The notes beneath the pieces were generated by a model. It saw only the letters and a program-made list of their open reading frames with translations. It ran no database searches and was not told the origin of the DNA. The position numbers and the translations under genes were made by a program. From the NCBI RefSeq assembly GCF_000426305.1, contig NZ_AUFC01000015.1, forward strand, positions 1 through 64,000: a stretch of 64,000 nucleotides of DNA. Reading direction: 5' to 3'. Source of the DNA: Anaerovorax odorimutans DSM 5092 (GTDB lineage: Bacteria > Bacillota > Clostridia > Peptostreptococcales > Anaerovoracaceae). Position 1 is the stretch's first letter. Each line of letters opens with the position of its first letter. This document shows, in pieces, positions 23,765 to 32,972 of this stretch.

Positions 23765-25729
23765 CCATTCATAAGAATCTGCGTCACTAGGCATACGCCA
23801 GTCACCTCTAGGGGAAAGACTTACAGATCCAATTTTAGGGCCGTCAGGCATACAGCTTCGTTTAAACTGTTGAGCAAAGAATCTCCTGTAAAAAACAGTA
23901 AGCCATTTTTTAATAAATAATTCGTCATAATCATCTTGGAATACTGTTTTAGCAATATAATAAAGCTTCTTTGGAGACATTCCATAACGAATTGTATAAA
24001 ACATAAAAAAGTCATGTAATATATATGGTCCCACTGTATCTTCGGTTTTTTGAGCAATTTTCCCTTCTTTATCAGGAGGAAGAAGTTCAGGAGATATAGG
24101 TGTATCCATAATATCTTGAAGGGTTGATTTTAAAAGTACATTATCTGAACTGAAGCTTTTGTCTTCATTTGTTCCACTCAATTTATTTTCCATAACCCAT
24201 TTTATTACAAAACGTACTAAAGTTTTTGGAACACTGGCATTAACACCATACATTGACATATGATCACCGTTATAGGTACTCCACCCTAGTGCTACTTCAG
24301 AAAGGTCGCCTGTTCCTATAACTAAGCCGCTTTCTTTATTTGCAACGTCCATGAGTATTTGAGTTCTCTCTCTCGCTTGGGAATTTTCATAGGTAACATC
24401 ATGTTTGTCTTTATCATGTTCAATATCTTTAAAATGCTGTAAAACAGCATCTCTTATAGGAATTTCAATTATTGTAGCACCTAATAACCTCATAATAGTA
24501 AGAGCATTATTATACGTTTTATCTGTGGTTCCAAAGCCAGGCATTGTAATAGCAACTATATCCTTTGGATCCTTGTTTAACAGCTTAAATGTTTCAGCAC
24601 ATACAAGTAAAGATAATGTAGAATCAAGACCTCCTGATATTCCCACAATAGCTTTTTTTGAATGTGTATGTTCCATTCTTTTTGCTAATCCTGATGATTG
24701 TATGCTAAATATACTTTTACATCTTTCATCAAAAGTTTTTGGGTCGTTTGGAACAAAAGGATTCTTAGGATATTTTCTTGTAAGCTGATCATTTCCCATT
24801 TTAAGTACTGGAAGAGGAAGAATATCAATAGATGTAAATGAGAATCTTTCTGTATAAGCAGAAGCACATTCTTCAAAATGCTGACCGTAAGTTCTCTCAA
24901 ACTTAATTCTTTCGTAATCAATCTCACCGTAAATGATGGAATTTTCTCTTTCAAAAAGTGGGCTTTCAGCAAGTAAACTGCCGTTTTCTGCAATAATACT
25001 GTGCCCTCCAAATACTAAATCAGTACTTGATTCGTGAACACCTGAAGATGTATATACATAACCGCACATGTTTTTTGCACTTTCCTGACAAACAAGAGTA
25101 TTGCGGTATTCTGATTTTGCTACAGTTTCATTACTTGCAGAGGGGTTGCATATTATGTGCGCACCGTTTAATGCAAGGCGGGCACCGGGAGAAATAGGAA
25201 CCCAGAGATCTTCACATATTTCTATACCTAAATTTAAACTGTTTTCACTGTCTGTAAAAATTAGGTTACCAAAAGGTATGTCATCACCAAATAGATTAAC
25301 AGACGTAATATCTTCCGAAATTCTTATACCGGAAGCAAACCATCTTGCTTCATAAAATTCTCTTGAATTAGGCATAAACATTTTTGGAACTATACCCATA
25401 ATCTGTCCTTTTTGAATAAGAGCAGCACAATTATAATTGTTATTTTCAAGATGCAGATAGAAACCTACAATAACAGCAGCTTTTAATTTTTGTGTAGCAT
25501 CTTTAATTTTCTTTAACCCTTGTAAAGATTTTTGATATAAAAATTCCTGATAAAACAAATCACCGCAAGTATATCCAGTAATACAAAGCTCGGGAAACAG
25601 TATTATTCCAGCGCCATGCTTGTCCGCTTCCATAGCACATTTTATAATTTCTTCTGTATTATATTCCGTATTGGCTACTTTTAATTTTGGTGTTACAGCA
25701 GCGCTACGAATTATACCAAATTTTTCCAT
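23747..25729 (-). CDS. nadE: Glutamine-dependent NAD+ synthetase
   Basis: This 660-residue enzyme makes NAD+ from nicotinate adenine dinucleotide, ATP and glutamine. The N-terminal nitrilase-type glutaminase domain (about 1-290) has Glu in LFPELCITGYTCGDL, Lys in GIVPKMFMPN, and Cys in LGIEICEDLWVP. The C-terminal synthetase domain carries the PP-loop SGGLDSTL and GTGDLSEVALGW. It is the long two-domain form that uses glutamine, not the short ammonia form. GGAGG precedes the ATG. It is a single gene that converges on the hydrolase. Confidence 0.95.
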   Translation of the reverse strand: MEKFGIIRSAAVTPKLKVANTEYNTEEIIKCAMEADKHGAGIILFPELCITGYTCGDLFYQEFLYQKSLQGLKKIKDATQKLKAAVIVGFYLHLENNNYNCAALIQKGQIMGIVPKMFMPNSREFYEARWFASGIRISEDITSVNLFGDDIPFGNLIFTDSENSLNLGIEICEDLWVPISPGARLALNGAHIICNPSASNETVAKSEYRNTLVCQESAKNMCGYVYTSSGVHESSTDLVFGGHSIIAENGSLLAESPLFERENSIIYGEIDYERIKFERTYGQHFEECASAYTERFSFTSIDILPLPVLKMGNDQLTRKYPKNPFVPNDPKTFDERCKSIFSIQSSGLAKRMEHTHSKKAIVGISGGLDSTLSLLVCAETFKLLNKDPKDIVAITMPGFGTTDKTYNNALTIMRLLGATIIEIPIRDAVLQHFKDIEHDKDKHDVTYENSQARERTQILMDVANKESGLVIGTGDLSEVALGWSTYNGDHMSMYGVNASVPKTLVRFVIKWVMENKLSGTNEDKSFSSDNVLLKSTLQDIMDTPISPELLPPDKEGKIAQKTEDTVGPYILHDFFMFYTIRYGMSPKKLYYIAKTVFQDDYDELFIKKWLTVFYRRFFAQQFKRSCMPDGPKIGSVSLSPRGDWRMPSDADSYEWLKELE

Positions 25730-26283
25730 AATAATTCCTCCATATATTTACTATTATTTATTATATACAAAAGAAATAAAAGTTAAAAGGAAAGATTTAA
25801 TAAAATGAAATAAGCCGAAATTGTAAGAAAAATATAAAAGTAAAGATAATAATGGTTATAAATACAATGAAAATAATGAAAAACCTAATTTGTATGCTAC
25901 ATGTCTTGCTAAAAAAATGATAAGACAATACAATAAAAAGATTAACAATAAGTTAGTTAAAAGAGGAACTAGTAAATTGCTTAATTGACTGTATCGTTCT
26001 AGTAGGGGATATTATAATTCACAATTTTAAAATCAAATAAAGCTATATATTTTTACTATGGACTTGCTATCAATAATATGATATCTTAAATTTTGATTAG
26101 ATTATTAACATAATAGATTACATTTCTTTATAATAAAAAATCAAACTAATAAAAAGAATATCTGAAGAAAATTGGTTGATTTATACAATGTATTGTAAAA
26201 AGTGAAAAAGAGATATTCTTATTTGAAATTTAATTTTGACACTCAAAGGTTTTAATAAAATTACAGATACAAGGAGTAAGGAT
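25730..26283. other. Intergenic with possible gene remnant
   Basis: Between about 25836 and 25988 a plus-strand frame without start or ribosome site reads in coding style (for example LYATCLAKKMIRQYNKKI, ending TSKLLN). It is a probable remnant of unknown type. Elsewhere I see only AT-rich sequence. Confidence 0.35.
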
Positions 26284-26448
26284 ATGAAGATAATATTATT
26301 TATTAATAGTATAATGATTTTAATGGCATTATTATTTATAATAATGCCAGGAATACCAAGTATAATAGGACTAATTATACTTAGTATAAATATAATAATT
26401 ACAATGGTAATTATTATATTACTTAGAAATTTACATGAAGCTTCTTAA
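26284..26448 (+). CDS. Small two-helix membrane protein
   Basis: This 54-residue protein is mostly two hydrophobic helices: KIILFINSIMILMALLFIIM, then after the turn PGIPS, IIGLIILSINIIITMVIII. It ends LLRNLHEAS. The frame is open 16 codons upstream, but AAGGAGTAAGG lies directly before ATG 26284, so I start there. I do not recognise a family. Candidates include small stress or toxin-like membrane proteins, but no antitoxin RNA is evident. It is monocistronic, between nadE and the yhaM operon. Confidence 0.5.
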   Translation: MKIILFINSIMILMALLFIIMPGIPSIIGLIILSINIIITMVIIILLRNLHEAS

Positions 26449-26664
26449 AAAATATACTGATATAAATTAATACAACTTTAATTTTGGTTTTGCTACAAAA
26501 ATATAAGTTGGTTAAAATTGTAATTACATGATTTTTAAGATAATAGCTTTATGTATGTACATATATTAAAAAAATAAAATCAAAATGCTTAGCAAAAATA
26601 ATAAATTTTTCATTTGATTTTATAAGAGTAAAGACGTGTCTTAACAATAAAAAATTTTTATTAT

Positions 26665-26694
26665 AAAGGCTGGATAAAAAATCAGCCTTTTTTT
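26665..26694 (+). terminator. Rho-independent terminator
   Basis: AAAGGCTG (26665-26672) pairs with CAGCCTTT (26683-26690), followed by Ts to 26694. It lies about 220 bp after the small membrane protein, so that gene's transcript has a long 3' end or another short RNA ends here. Confidence 0.65.
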
Positions 26695-26749
26695 AATGTA
26701 AAATTAGTTTCAATTTATAAAATAAATGTAAAAAAATACAAGGAAAATA

Positions 26750-26778
26750 TTGACAATTAATATATAATTGAATATCAT
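26750..26778 (+). promoter_or_regulatory. Putative promoter of the yhaM operon
   Basis: TTGACA (26750-26755) and TATCAT (26773-26778), 17 bp apart, lie about 115 bp before yhaM. Confidence 0.45.
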
Positions 26779-26895
26779 TTTGTTATTAGCTCAAATTATT
26801 AAATAGGTCATATGTTGCGATATACATATAAATTAGTATATAATAAATTGCAAAATAAAATAAACAAAGTTGTCCCATATTAGGAGGTTTTATAT

Positions 26896-27855
26896 ATGAA
26901 GACGAGTTATATTAAGCAGTTTAGAACAGATGATGAAGTAATAGATTTTTTTATGGTTAAAGCTATTTCTATAAAAACAGGATCAAATAAAAAACAATTT
27001 CTTGATTTAATGCTAGCAGATTCAAGTGGAGATATTACAGCAAAGAAATGGGACGTTATGGACACAGAATTACCTAATTTAAATGATATTAAAGAAGGTG
27101 ATCTTGTAAAGATAAAAGCAAATGTGACAGAATGGAATGGTATGAAGCAACTGAGAGTGACAAAGATTCGTAAAGCTTCTCCAAGTGATGAAGTTGATTT
27201 TACAGATTTCATAAAAGCTGCACCTGAAAAGGCAGAAGATATGTTTAATTATATAATGGGTAAGGCTCAGTCAATAAAAGATGAAGATTTAAAAAAATTA
27301 ACACTTGCTATTTTAGATAATAACAAGGAAAAACTTATGTACTATCCCGCGGCTACAAAAAATCATCATGCTGAGTTTGCAGGACTTTTATATCATGTTA
27401 AGAGAATGCTCATGATGGCAGAAAGAGTGTGTCAGGTATATACAAATCTGAATGTTGATCTGGTTATGACCGGAGTTATTATTCATGATATTGAAAAATT
27501 GACTGAGATAGAAGCAAATGAAATGGGGATTTCTTCAGGATATTCCTTTGAAGGGCAAATGCTTGGACATTTGGTTCAAGGTGTAAAAGTTATTGACAGA
27601 CTTGCAGGTGAATTGGGAATAAACAAAGAAAAGACTATTATGCTTGAACATATGTTAATATCTCATCATTATGAGCCTGAATTTGGAAGCCCAAAAAAAC
27701 CATTATTTCCGGAAGCTGAAATTCTGCACTATCTAGATATAATAGATGCCAGAATGTATGATATGTTTGAAGTGCTTGAAGCCACAGAAGAAGGAGAATT
27801 CTCAGATAAAGTTTGGACATTGGACAACAGAAAGATTTATAAAGCTAAATTTTAA
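26896..27855 (+). CDS. yhaM: 3'-5' exoribonuclease YhaM-family
   Basis: This 319-residue protein has an N-terminal OB-fold (about 14-95; FLDLMLADSSGDITAKKWD is typical). A C-terminal HD domain follows, with metal residues in HHAEFAGLLYHV, GVIIHDIEKL, HMLISHHYEPEFGSPKKP and LDIIDAR. YhaM trims RNA 3' ends and, with Mn2+, single-stranded DNA. Length and domain order equal Bacillus YhaM. AGGAGG precedes the ATG. It leads a short operon with recD2 and comFC, a grouping consistent with nucleic-acid metabolism. Confidence 0.92.
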   Translation: MKTSYIKQFRTDDEVIDFFMVKAISIKTGSNKKQFLDLMLADSSGDITAKKWDVMDTELPNLNDIKEGDLVKIKANVTEWNGMKQLRVTKIRKASPSDEVDFTDFIKAAPEKAEDMFNYIMGKAQSIKDEDLKKLTLAILDNNKEKLMYYPAATKNHHAEFAGLLYHVKRMLMMAERVCQVYTNLNVDLVMTGVIIHDIEKLTEIEANEMGISSGYSFEGQMLGHLVQGVKVIDRLAGELGINKEKTIMLEHMLISHHYEPEFGSPKKPLFPEAEILHYLDIIDARMYDMFEVLEATEEGEFSDKVWTLDNRKIYKAKF

Positions 27856-27872
27856 TAGAAATAAGGTTTAAG

Positions 27873-30095
27873 ATGGAAGTTAAACAAGGTACAATTGTAG
27901 AAATCATTTATCATAATAAGGAAAATTATTATACTGTAGCTATAGCAGAGAATGAAGAAGAAGAATTTACAGCTATAGGCTGTTTGCCTGGAGTTGATTG
28001 CGGCAGAACCTTTTCATTTACAGGAAATTGGAAAATTCACTCAAATTATGGAGAACAATTTGCTTTTACAGAATATGAGGAGCAGATGCCTAAAACATAT
28101 GAAGGCATAGAAAGTTTTCTCTCTTCCGGAGTACTTAAGGGAATAGGTAAAAAAACAGCTAAATCCATAGTTCAAAAATTTGGAGAGGGTGCTTTGGAGA
28201 TTATCGAAAAATCCCCCGATTTATTGACACAAGTAGATGGTATCGGTGAAAAAAAAGCCTATTCAATTTCTAAAGCATTTTGTGAACACAGAGAATTTGC
28301 TAAAATAACTCTCTATTTTCAGCAGTATGGAATTGCAGCTTCTTATGCTATGAAATTATATAAGGCTTATGGTAAAGAGACTATAAAAGCTGTGGAAGAT
28401 AATCCTTATCAATTGGTAGATGATATTTTTGGCATAGGATTCAAAAAAGCAGATAAAATAGCAGAAAGTATGGGCGTTGGCAAACAGTCGGAATACAGAA
28501 TTAAAAGCGGTATTAAATATGCTCTGTGGATTTTTGTAAATGAAGGACATACCTATGTTCCGCAAAAATTATTCTGCGAAAAAACAGGAAATATGCTTGA
28601 TGTAAGTGCAGAACTTGTATATGAAAATTTAATTCAAATGGCATTTGAAGGAGATATTCATTTAGAAAACTTGGAAGAGAGAACAGTAGTGTTCCCTATG
28701 CCTTATTTTGCAGCAGAGCAGAATGTATGTAAATTATTAATTGCATTAAATGATTCAAATTTGAAACCTATAAGCAAAGATGTTGAGCAATTGATATCTA
28801 TAACAGAAAATGAAACATCTATAAACCTTTCGGATAATCAAAAATACGCAGTTAAAGCATCATTGCAAAACGGCGTATCGGTTATTACAGGAGGGCCGGG
28901 GACAGGAAAAACCACTATTATAAATACAATAATAAATATACTTAATCATAGTGGCTTATCTACAGCTATAGCAGCTCCCACGGGAAGAGCTGCTAAAAGA
29001 ATTACTGAAACTTCAGGATTTTCTGCTTCTACAATTCATAGACTTTTAGAATATTACTATTCAGAGGGTGCTGACTCCATGCAGTTTGGTAAAAATTCAG
29101 AAGATCAATTGGATTTTGATGCTATCATTATTGACGAAGCATCTATGATAGATATTCTGTTAATGAACAATCTTTTAAATGCTATACCAAAGGGAACGAG
29201 GCTTATTATTGTAGGAGATGCCGATCAGCTTCCATCAGTGGGGGCAGGGAACGTTTTAAGAGATATTATTGAGAGTGAAATTATTAATTGTGTTAAGCTC
29301 ACAGAGATTTTTAGACAGGCAAAAGAAAGTCTCATTGTAGTAAATGCGCACAAGATAAATAAGGGTGAATATCCATATTGTAACGAGAAGGACAAAGATT
29401 TTTTCCTGCTTAGAAAAAGCAGAGAAAAAGAAATAATCGAAACTATTAAAGGGCTGTGTTTAAAAAGGCTTCCAAATTATTATGAAAACTGCAATCCGGT
29501 TAGAGATGTGCAGGTTATTACTCCTGTTAGAAAAGGTCTGCTTGGAAGTATTAATTTAAATAAAGAATTACAAAAAATATTAAACCCGCCTACACCGAGT
29601 CTTGAAGAAAAAATTTTCGGAGACCGTATATTCAGAAAAAATGATAAAGTAATGCAGATAAAAAACAACTATCAGTTAGAGTGGAAAAAGAGTGATGATT
29701 TTACAGAGGGACAAGGTGTTTTCAATGGAGATGTGGGATTTATTTATGATATAGACCTAGAGTTTAATGAAATGACAATAGTCTACGAAGATAATAAATA
29801 TGTGAAATATCAATTTTCTCAGCTTGATGAAATAGAATTAGCATATGCTGTTACAGTGCATAAAAGTCAGGGGAGTGAGTTTCCACTTGTAGTCATGCCC
29901 ATTTCGTGGTTCCCACCAATGCTTGCCACAAGGAATCTTTTGTATACTGCCGTAACAAGAGGAAAAAGAGTAGTTATATTAGTAGGATCAGAAAACAAAA
30001 TGCATGCAATGGTGGATAATAATAGTATAACAGAGAGATATTCGGGTCTGGGAACAAGGCTTAGAGGGTTTTTAAATGTTGAAGAAAATTTTTGA
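27873..30095 (+). CDS. recD2: RecD2-type ATP-dependent DNA helicase
   Basis: This 740-residue helicase is the stand-alone RecD2 form. An N-terminal OB-like region and helix-hairpin-helix repeats (LKGIGKKTAKSIVQKFG, VDGIGEKKAYSI, IFGIGFKKADKIAE; about residues 85-210) precede the SF1B core. The core has Walker A GGPGTGKTT near residue 341, DEASM, GDADQLPSVGAGN, ITPVRKG and HKSQGSEF, then YTAVTRGK. RecD2 moves 5'-3' and acts in DNA repair, not in RecBCD. It starts 17 bases after yhaM and overlaps comFC by 20 bases. Confidence 0.93.
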   Translation: MEVKQGTIVEIIYHNKENYYTVAIAENEEEEFTAIGCLPGVDCGRTFSFTGNWKIHSNYGEQFAFTEYEEQMPKTYEGIESFLSSGVLKGIGKKTAKSIVQKFGEGALEIIEKSPDLLTQVDGIGEKKAYSISKAFCEHREFAKITLYFQQYGIAASYAMKLYKAYGKETIKAVEDNPYQLVDDIFGIGFKKADKIAESMGVGKQSEYRIKSGIKYALWIFVNEGHTYVPQKLFCEKTGNMLDVSAELVYENLIQMAFEGDIHLENLEERTVVFPMPYFAAEQNVCKLLIALNDSNLKPISKDVEQLISITENETSINLSDNQKYAVKASLQNGVSVITGGPGTGKTTIINTIINILNHSGLSTAIAAPTGRAAKRITETSGFSASTIHRLLEYYYSEGADSMQFGKNSEDQLDFDAIIIDEASMIDILLMNNLLNAIPKGTRLIIVGDADQLPSVGAGNVLRDIIESEIINCVKLTEIFRQAKESLIVVNAHKINKGEYPYCNEKDKDFFLLRKSREKEIIETIKGLCLKRLPNYYENCNPVRDVQVITPVRKGLLGSINLNKELQKILNPPTPSLEEKIFGDRIFRKNDKVMQIKNNYQLEWKKSDDFTEGQGVFNGDVGFIYDIDLEFNEMTIVYEDNKYVKYQFSQLDEIELAYAVTVHKSQGSEFPLVVMPISWFPPMLATRNLLYTAVTRGKRVVILVGSENKMHAMVDNNSITERYSGLGTRLRGFLNVEENF

Positions 30096-30822
30096 AGATT
30101 TAATGGAATTAATTTATCCTTCTAATATTTATTGTATTGCTTGCGGCAATTTAATTGATAAAACAAGACCATACAGTCTTTGTGATAGTTGCGTTCGTAC
30201 TTTAAAATGGAATAATAAAAGCTCCTGTGAAAAATGTGGTAAAAAATTAAATGAAAGTTTCAGTCAAAATTTATGTTCTGACTGTATGGAGTCACAACAT
30301 TTCTTTGAAAAAGGATATTCTTGTGTAGAGTATGGATTGGCAGAAAGAAAAATTCTTCACAATTTTAAATATAAAGATAAAGCATATCTATGTCGTAAAT
30401 TATCAGAAATAATGTACGACAGAATAAATTTAGAAAATTTAAATGTTGATATGCTAATTCCAGTACCTATGTATATTAGAAAACAGCGAATAAGGGGGTA
30501 TAACCAAGCTGAACTTTTAACTAAATATTTGTCAATATATATGCAGCTGCCCTATTATAAAAAAGTTTTAGTGAGAAAACATGATACAAAACCAATGAAT
30601 AGTTTAGGGGTAGAAGAGAGGAAAGAAAATATAAAAAAAGCCTTTACTGTTAAAGATAAGTGGGTTAAAATAATTCAGAACAAAAAAATTCTTTTAATAG
30701 ATGATATTTATACAACCGGAAGTACTGTAGATGAATGTAGTCGAATGTTATTAAACAACGGTGCAGATAAAATATATGTATTTGCTTTTGCAGCAGGTGC
30801 AGATATATTAAAGAAAGTATAA
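30076..30822 (+). CDS. comFC: ComFC-like phosphoribosyltransferase-domain protein
   Basis: This 248-residue protein has an N-terminal double zinc ribbon (CIACGN, LCDSC, CEKCGK, LCSDC between residues 15 and 76). A phosphoribosyltransferase domain follows, with VPMYIRKQRIRGYNQAELL and the PRPP motif ILLIDDIYTTGST. This matches ComFC/GntX/YhgH proteins, required for DNA uptake in competent bacteria and probably widely used in DNA handling. The start overlaps the recD2 end by 20 bases, which indicates translational coupling. Competence itself is not shown by anything else in the window. Confidence 0.9.
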   Translation: MLKKIFEDLMELIYPSNIYCIACGNLIDKTRPYSLCDSCVRTLKWNNKSSCEKCGKKLNESFSQNLCSDCMESQHFFEKGYSCVEYGLAERKILHNFKYKDKAYLCRKLSEIMYDRINLENLNVDMLIPVPMYIRKQRIRGYNQAELLTKYLSIYMQLPYYKKVLVRKHDTKPMNSLGVEERKENIKKAFTVKDKWVKIIQNKKILLIDDIYTTGSTVDECSRMLLNNGADKIYVFAFAAGADILKKV

Positions 30823-30833
30823 ATTTAGTTCAG

Positions 30834-31026
30834 AAATCAGATATTGAAATTGCTTAGGTCTGTGGTTGAAAATCCAAGCTAGTTACGGGCAAAGGGATCC
30901 ACGTAAGCTGGACCGCAAGGCGGCAGTGATCATGGCGTAGTTTAGATGTAAGTCCTCTGACAAAAGTCAGTCAGGCAGGTGTGGGGGCAAAAACCAGGTC
31001 AGCTAGGCAATTTCAATATCTGATTT
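30834..31026 (+). ncRNA. raiA-motif structured noncoding RNA
   Basis: This is a 193-base G/C-richer island in AT-rich sequence, closed by a perfect 20-bp terminal stem (30834-30853 with 31007-31026). The interior holds many G/A-rich conserved-looking stretches such as GGGATCCACG, GGCGGCAGTGATCATGGCG and GTGGGGGCAAAAACC. It lies 275 bp upstream of the ribosome hibernation factor gene, the hallmark position of the raiA RNA motif of Clostridia and Actinobacteria. Work on a clostridial example linked this RNA to sporulation and aggregation. I rejected 6S, SRP and riboswitch classes because their motifs are absent. The assignment is by context and architecture, without a covariance search. Confidence 0.82.
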
Positions 31027-31300
31027 TAATTATTTTTTGAATATTTATACATGAAAGCTTACAAGGAAAATCAGCGCTTATATAATATTATAGCAAAAAG
31101 TTTGAATAGAATAAAAAAAATATACCTATAGAAATAGTTTTAATATACATTGATTTTTAGGGATTTGGCTGTTAACTTTAAATATATAGCTATGGATAAT
31201 TTTGCATAAATAAATTAAAAAAAATAAGGAATTTTGCAAAAAATATGGTATAATAAACTAAGACTAATTCAATTATGAAACAAGCTAGGAGGTGCATTAT

Positions 31301-31828
31301 ATGAAAGTTATAATTACCAGTAAAAATTTTAACGCAAGTGATCATCTTAAACAGTTAATTGAAAACAAGTTTGAGAAATTAGGTAAGTACTTTTCTGATA
31401 ATATAGTAGTGAATATTATGTTAACTACTGAAAGAGGTAGAGAAAAGGTTGAAGCTACAATTAATGCGAAGGGTACAATCTTTAGAGCTGAAGAAGAAAG
31501 TAGCGATGCTTATACAGCTGTAGACAAAGTTGTAGATAAACTATCTACTCAAATGTCAAGATTTAAAACGAAACTTCAGCGTAAACACAGAGGACAAAAA
31601 GAATTTATTTTTACTGAATTACCTGATACAGATGATGACCTTGAAGAAATTAAGCCAGTAAAAACAAAGAGCTTTGAATTATTGCCAATGTCCGTTGATG
31701 AAGCAGTTATGCAGATGGAACTTTTGGAACATGATTTCTTTGCATTTCTTAATATGGAAACCAACAGTGTAAATATAGTTTATAAAAGAAAAGATAATAA
31801 TTATGGATTATTAAAAACATATTATTAA
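31301..31828 (+). CDS. hpf: Ribosome hibernation promoting factor, long form
   Basis: This 175-residue protein pairs 70S ribosomes into inactive 100S dimers in slow growth. The N-terminal HPF/RaiA domain (about 1-95) has ITSKNFNASDHLKQLIENKF and VEATINAKGTIFRAEEESSDAYTAVD. The C-terminal dimerisation domain (about 118-175) has VKTKSFELLPMSVDEAVMQM and MLE-type residues (MELLEHDFFAF). An in-frame GTG at 31292 is open, but AGGAGG lies just before ATG 31301. It is followed by a terminator and preceded by the raiA RNA. Confidence 0.94.
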   Translation: MKVIITSKNFNASDHLKQLIENKFEKLGKYFSDNIVVNIMLTTERGREKVEATINAKGTIFRAEEESSDAYTAVDKVVDKLSTQMSRFKTKLQRKHRGQKEFIFTELPDTDDDLEEIKPVKTKSFELLPMSVDEAVMQMELLEHDFFAFLNMETNSVNIVYKRKDNNYGLLKTYY

Positions 31829-31832
31829 AATA

Positions 31833-31867
31833 AATAAAAGGGATGGTTTTATACTATCCCTTTTATT
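31833..31867 (+). terminator. Terminator after hpf
   Basis: AATAAAAGGGAT-type arm pairs with ATCCCTTTTATT around a short loop just after hpf. Confidence 0.7.
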
Positions 31868-32123
31868 ATACGCAAAAAAACAATACGTTATAAGAGTGAA
31901 TGATTATTTGTGCTTGCAGGACTTCACATTAGACAGATAGATTATTTTATGCATGGTATTTTTTCTCTAAAAAACAAAAATGTTAAATAGAGAAGTTTTT
32001 TTAATTTTATGATTATAAGTTTTGTAAATTTAATGTTTTTTCTGTTTGAAAGCTTGGATTCCTATTGTAAATATTATTAATTTTAGGTACAATATAAATA
32101 TCATAGCCAAGGGGGAGAAACCT

Positions 32124-32972
32124 GTGTCAGATATATTAAATAATATTGTTTCAACAGTGGGAATATTCGATGTTATAGATATAGCTATTGTGTCTTTTAT
32201 TGTTTATAAAATTTTAGGATTTATAAGAGAAACCAGAGCAGAGCAGCTTGTAAAAGGGCTGCTAATTTTAGTAATTGCATTTTTTGTTTCGGATTTGTTT
32301 CACATGAATGCTTTAAACTATATTTTAAATAAGACGATGACGTTAGGTGTATTGGCATTAGTAGTAGTGTTTCAGCCTGAACTTAGACGAGGGCTTGAAT
32401 ATGTGGGACGAAGCAAATTTGTAAAACCTCAGTTTAATAATTTAGATAAAGAACATGCAAAGTTTATAACTAGTGAAATCATAAAAGCAGTAGATTGTTT
32501 TTCTACAAATAAAGTTGGTGCATTAATGATATTGGAAAGAGAAATTTCTTTAAATGATATAGCTGAAAACGGAACTACTTTAAATGCCTCTATATCAAAG
32601 GAGTTACTTGGAAATATATTTTATGAAGGGGCACCCCTTCATGACGGAGCGGCTATTTTAAGAGGGGACATAATTTTAGCCGCAGGATGTGTATTACCAC
32701 TTACTCAAAATAAAACTTTGAGCAAGGAATTAGGAACAAGGCATAGAGCAGGAATTGGAATTACTGAAAACTCTGATGCTATTGCTTTAATAGTTTCTGA
32801 AGAAACGGGTATTATTTCTATAGCTATTGATGGAAATTTATCCAGATTTCTTGATTTAAAAACAGTAGAAAAGACTCTTTTAAATCTATATCTTTCTAAT
32901 CCAAAAGAAGAAAAAGAGAAACCATCGTTTTTAAATCTGTTTAGGAGGAATAATGAAGATGCCAAGGAGTAA
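32124..32972 (+). CDS. cdaA: Diadenylate cyclase CdaA
   Basis: This 282-residue membrane enzyme makes cyclic di-AMP, which controls potassium, osmotic balance and cell-wall homeostasis. Three N-terminal membrane helices (about 12-90) precede the DAC domain with its motifs APLHDGAAIL and GTRHRAGIG. I start at GTG 32124, directly after GGGGGAG; an upstream ATG at 32046 would add 26 untypical residues with no ribosome site. It leads the conserved cdaA-cdaR-glmM-glmS cluster, in which CdaR and GlmM regulate the cyclase. Confidence 0.95.
   Translation: MSDILNNIVSTVGIFDVIDIAIVSFIVYKILGFIRETRAEQLVKGLLILVIAFFVSDLFHMNALNYILNKTMTLGVLALVVVFQPELRRGLEYVGRSKFVKPQFNNLDKEHAKFITSEIIKAVDCFSTNKVGALMILEREISLNDIAENGTTLNASISKELLGNIFYEGAPLHDGAAILRGDIILAAGCVLPLTQNKTLSKELGTRHRAGIGITENSDAIALIVSEETGIISIAIDGNLSRFLDLKTVEKTLLNLYLSNPKEEKEKPSFLNLFRRNNEDAKE

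Noticed and set aside
30834-31026. 6S RNA, SRP RNA or cobalamin riboswitch
   Set aside because: Size and a closed terminal stem would allow 6S, but the position before hpf and the G-rich interior fit raiA. No SRP GGAAG-type domain or B12-box sequence order is seen.
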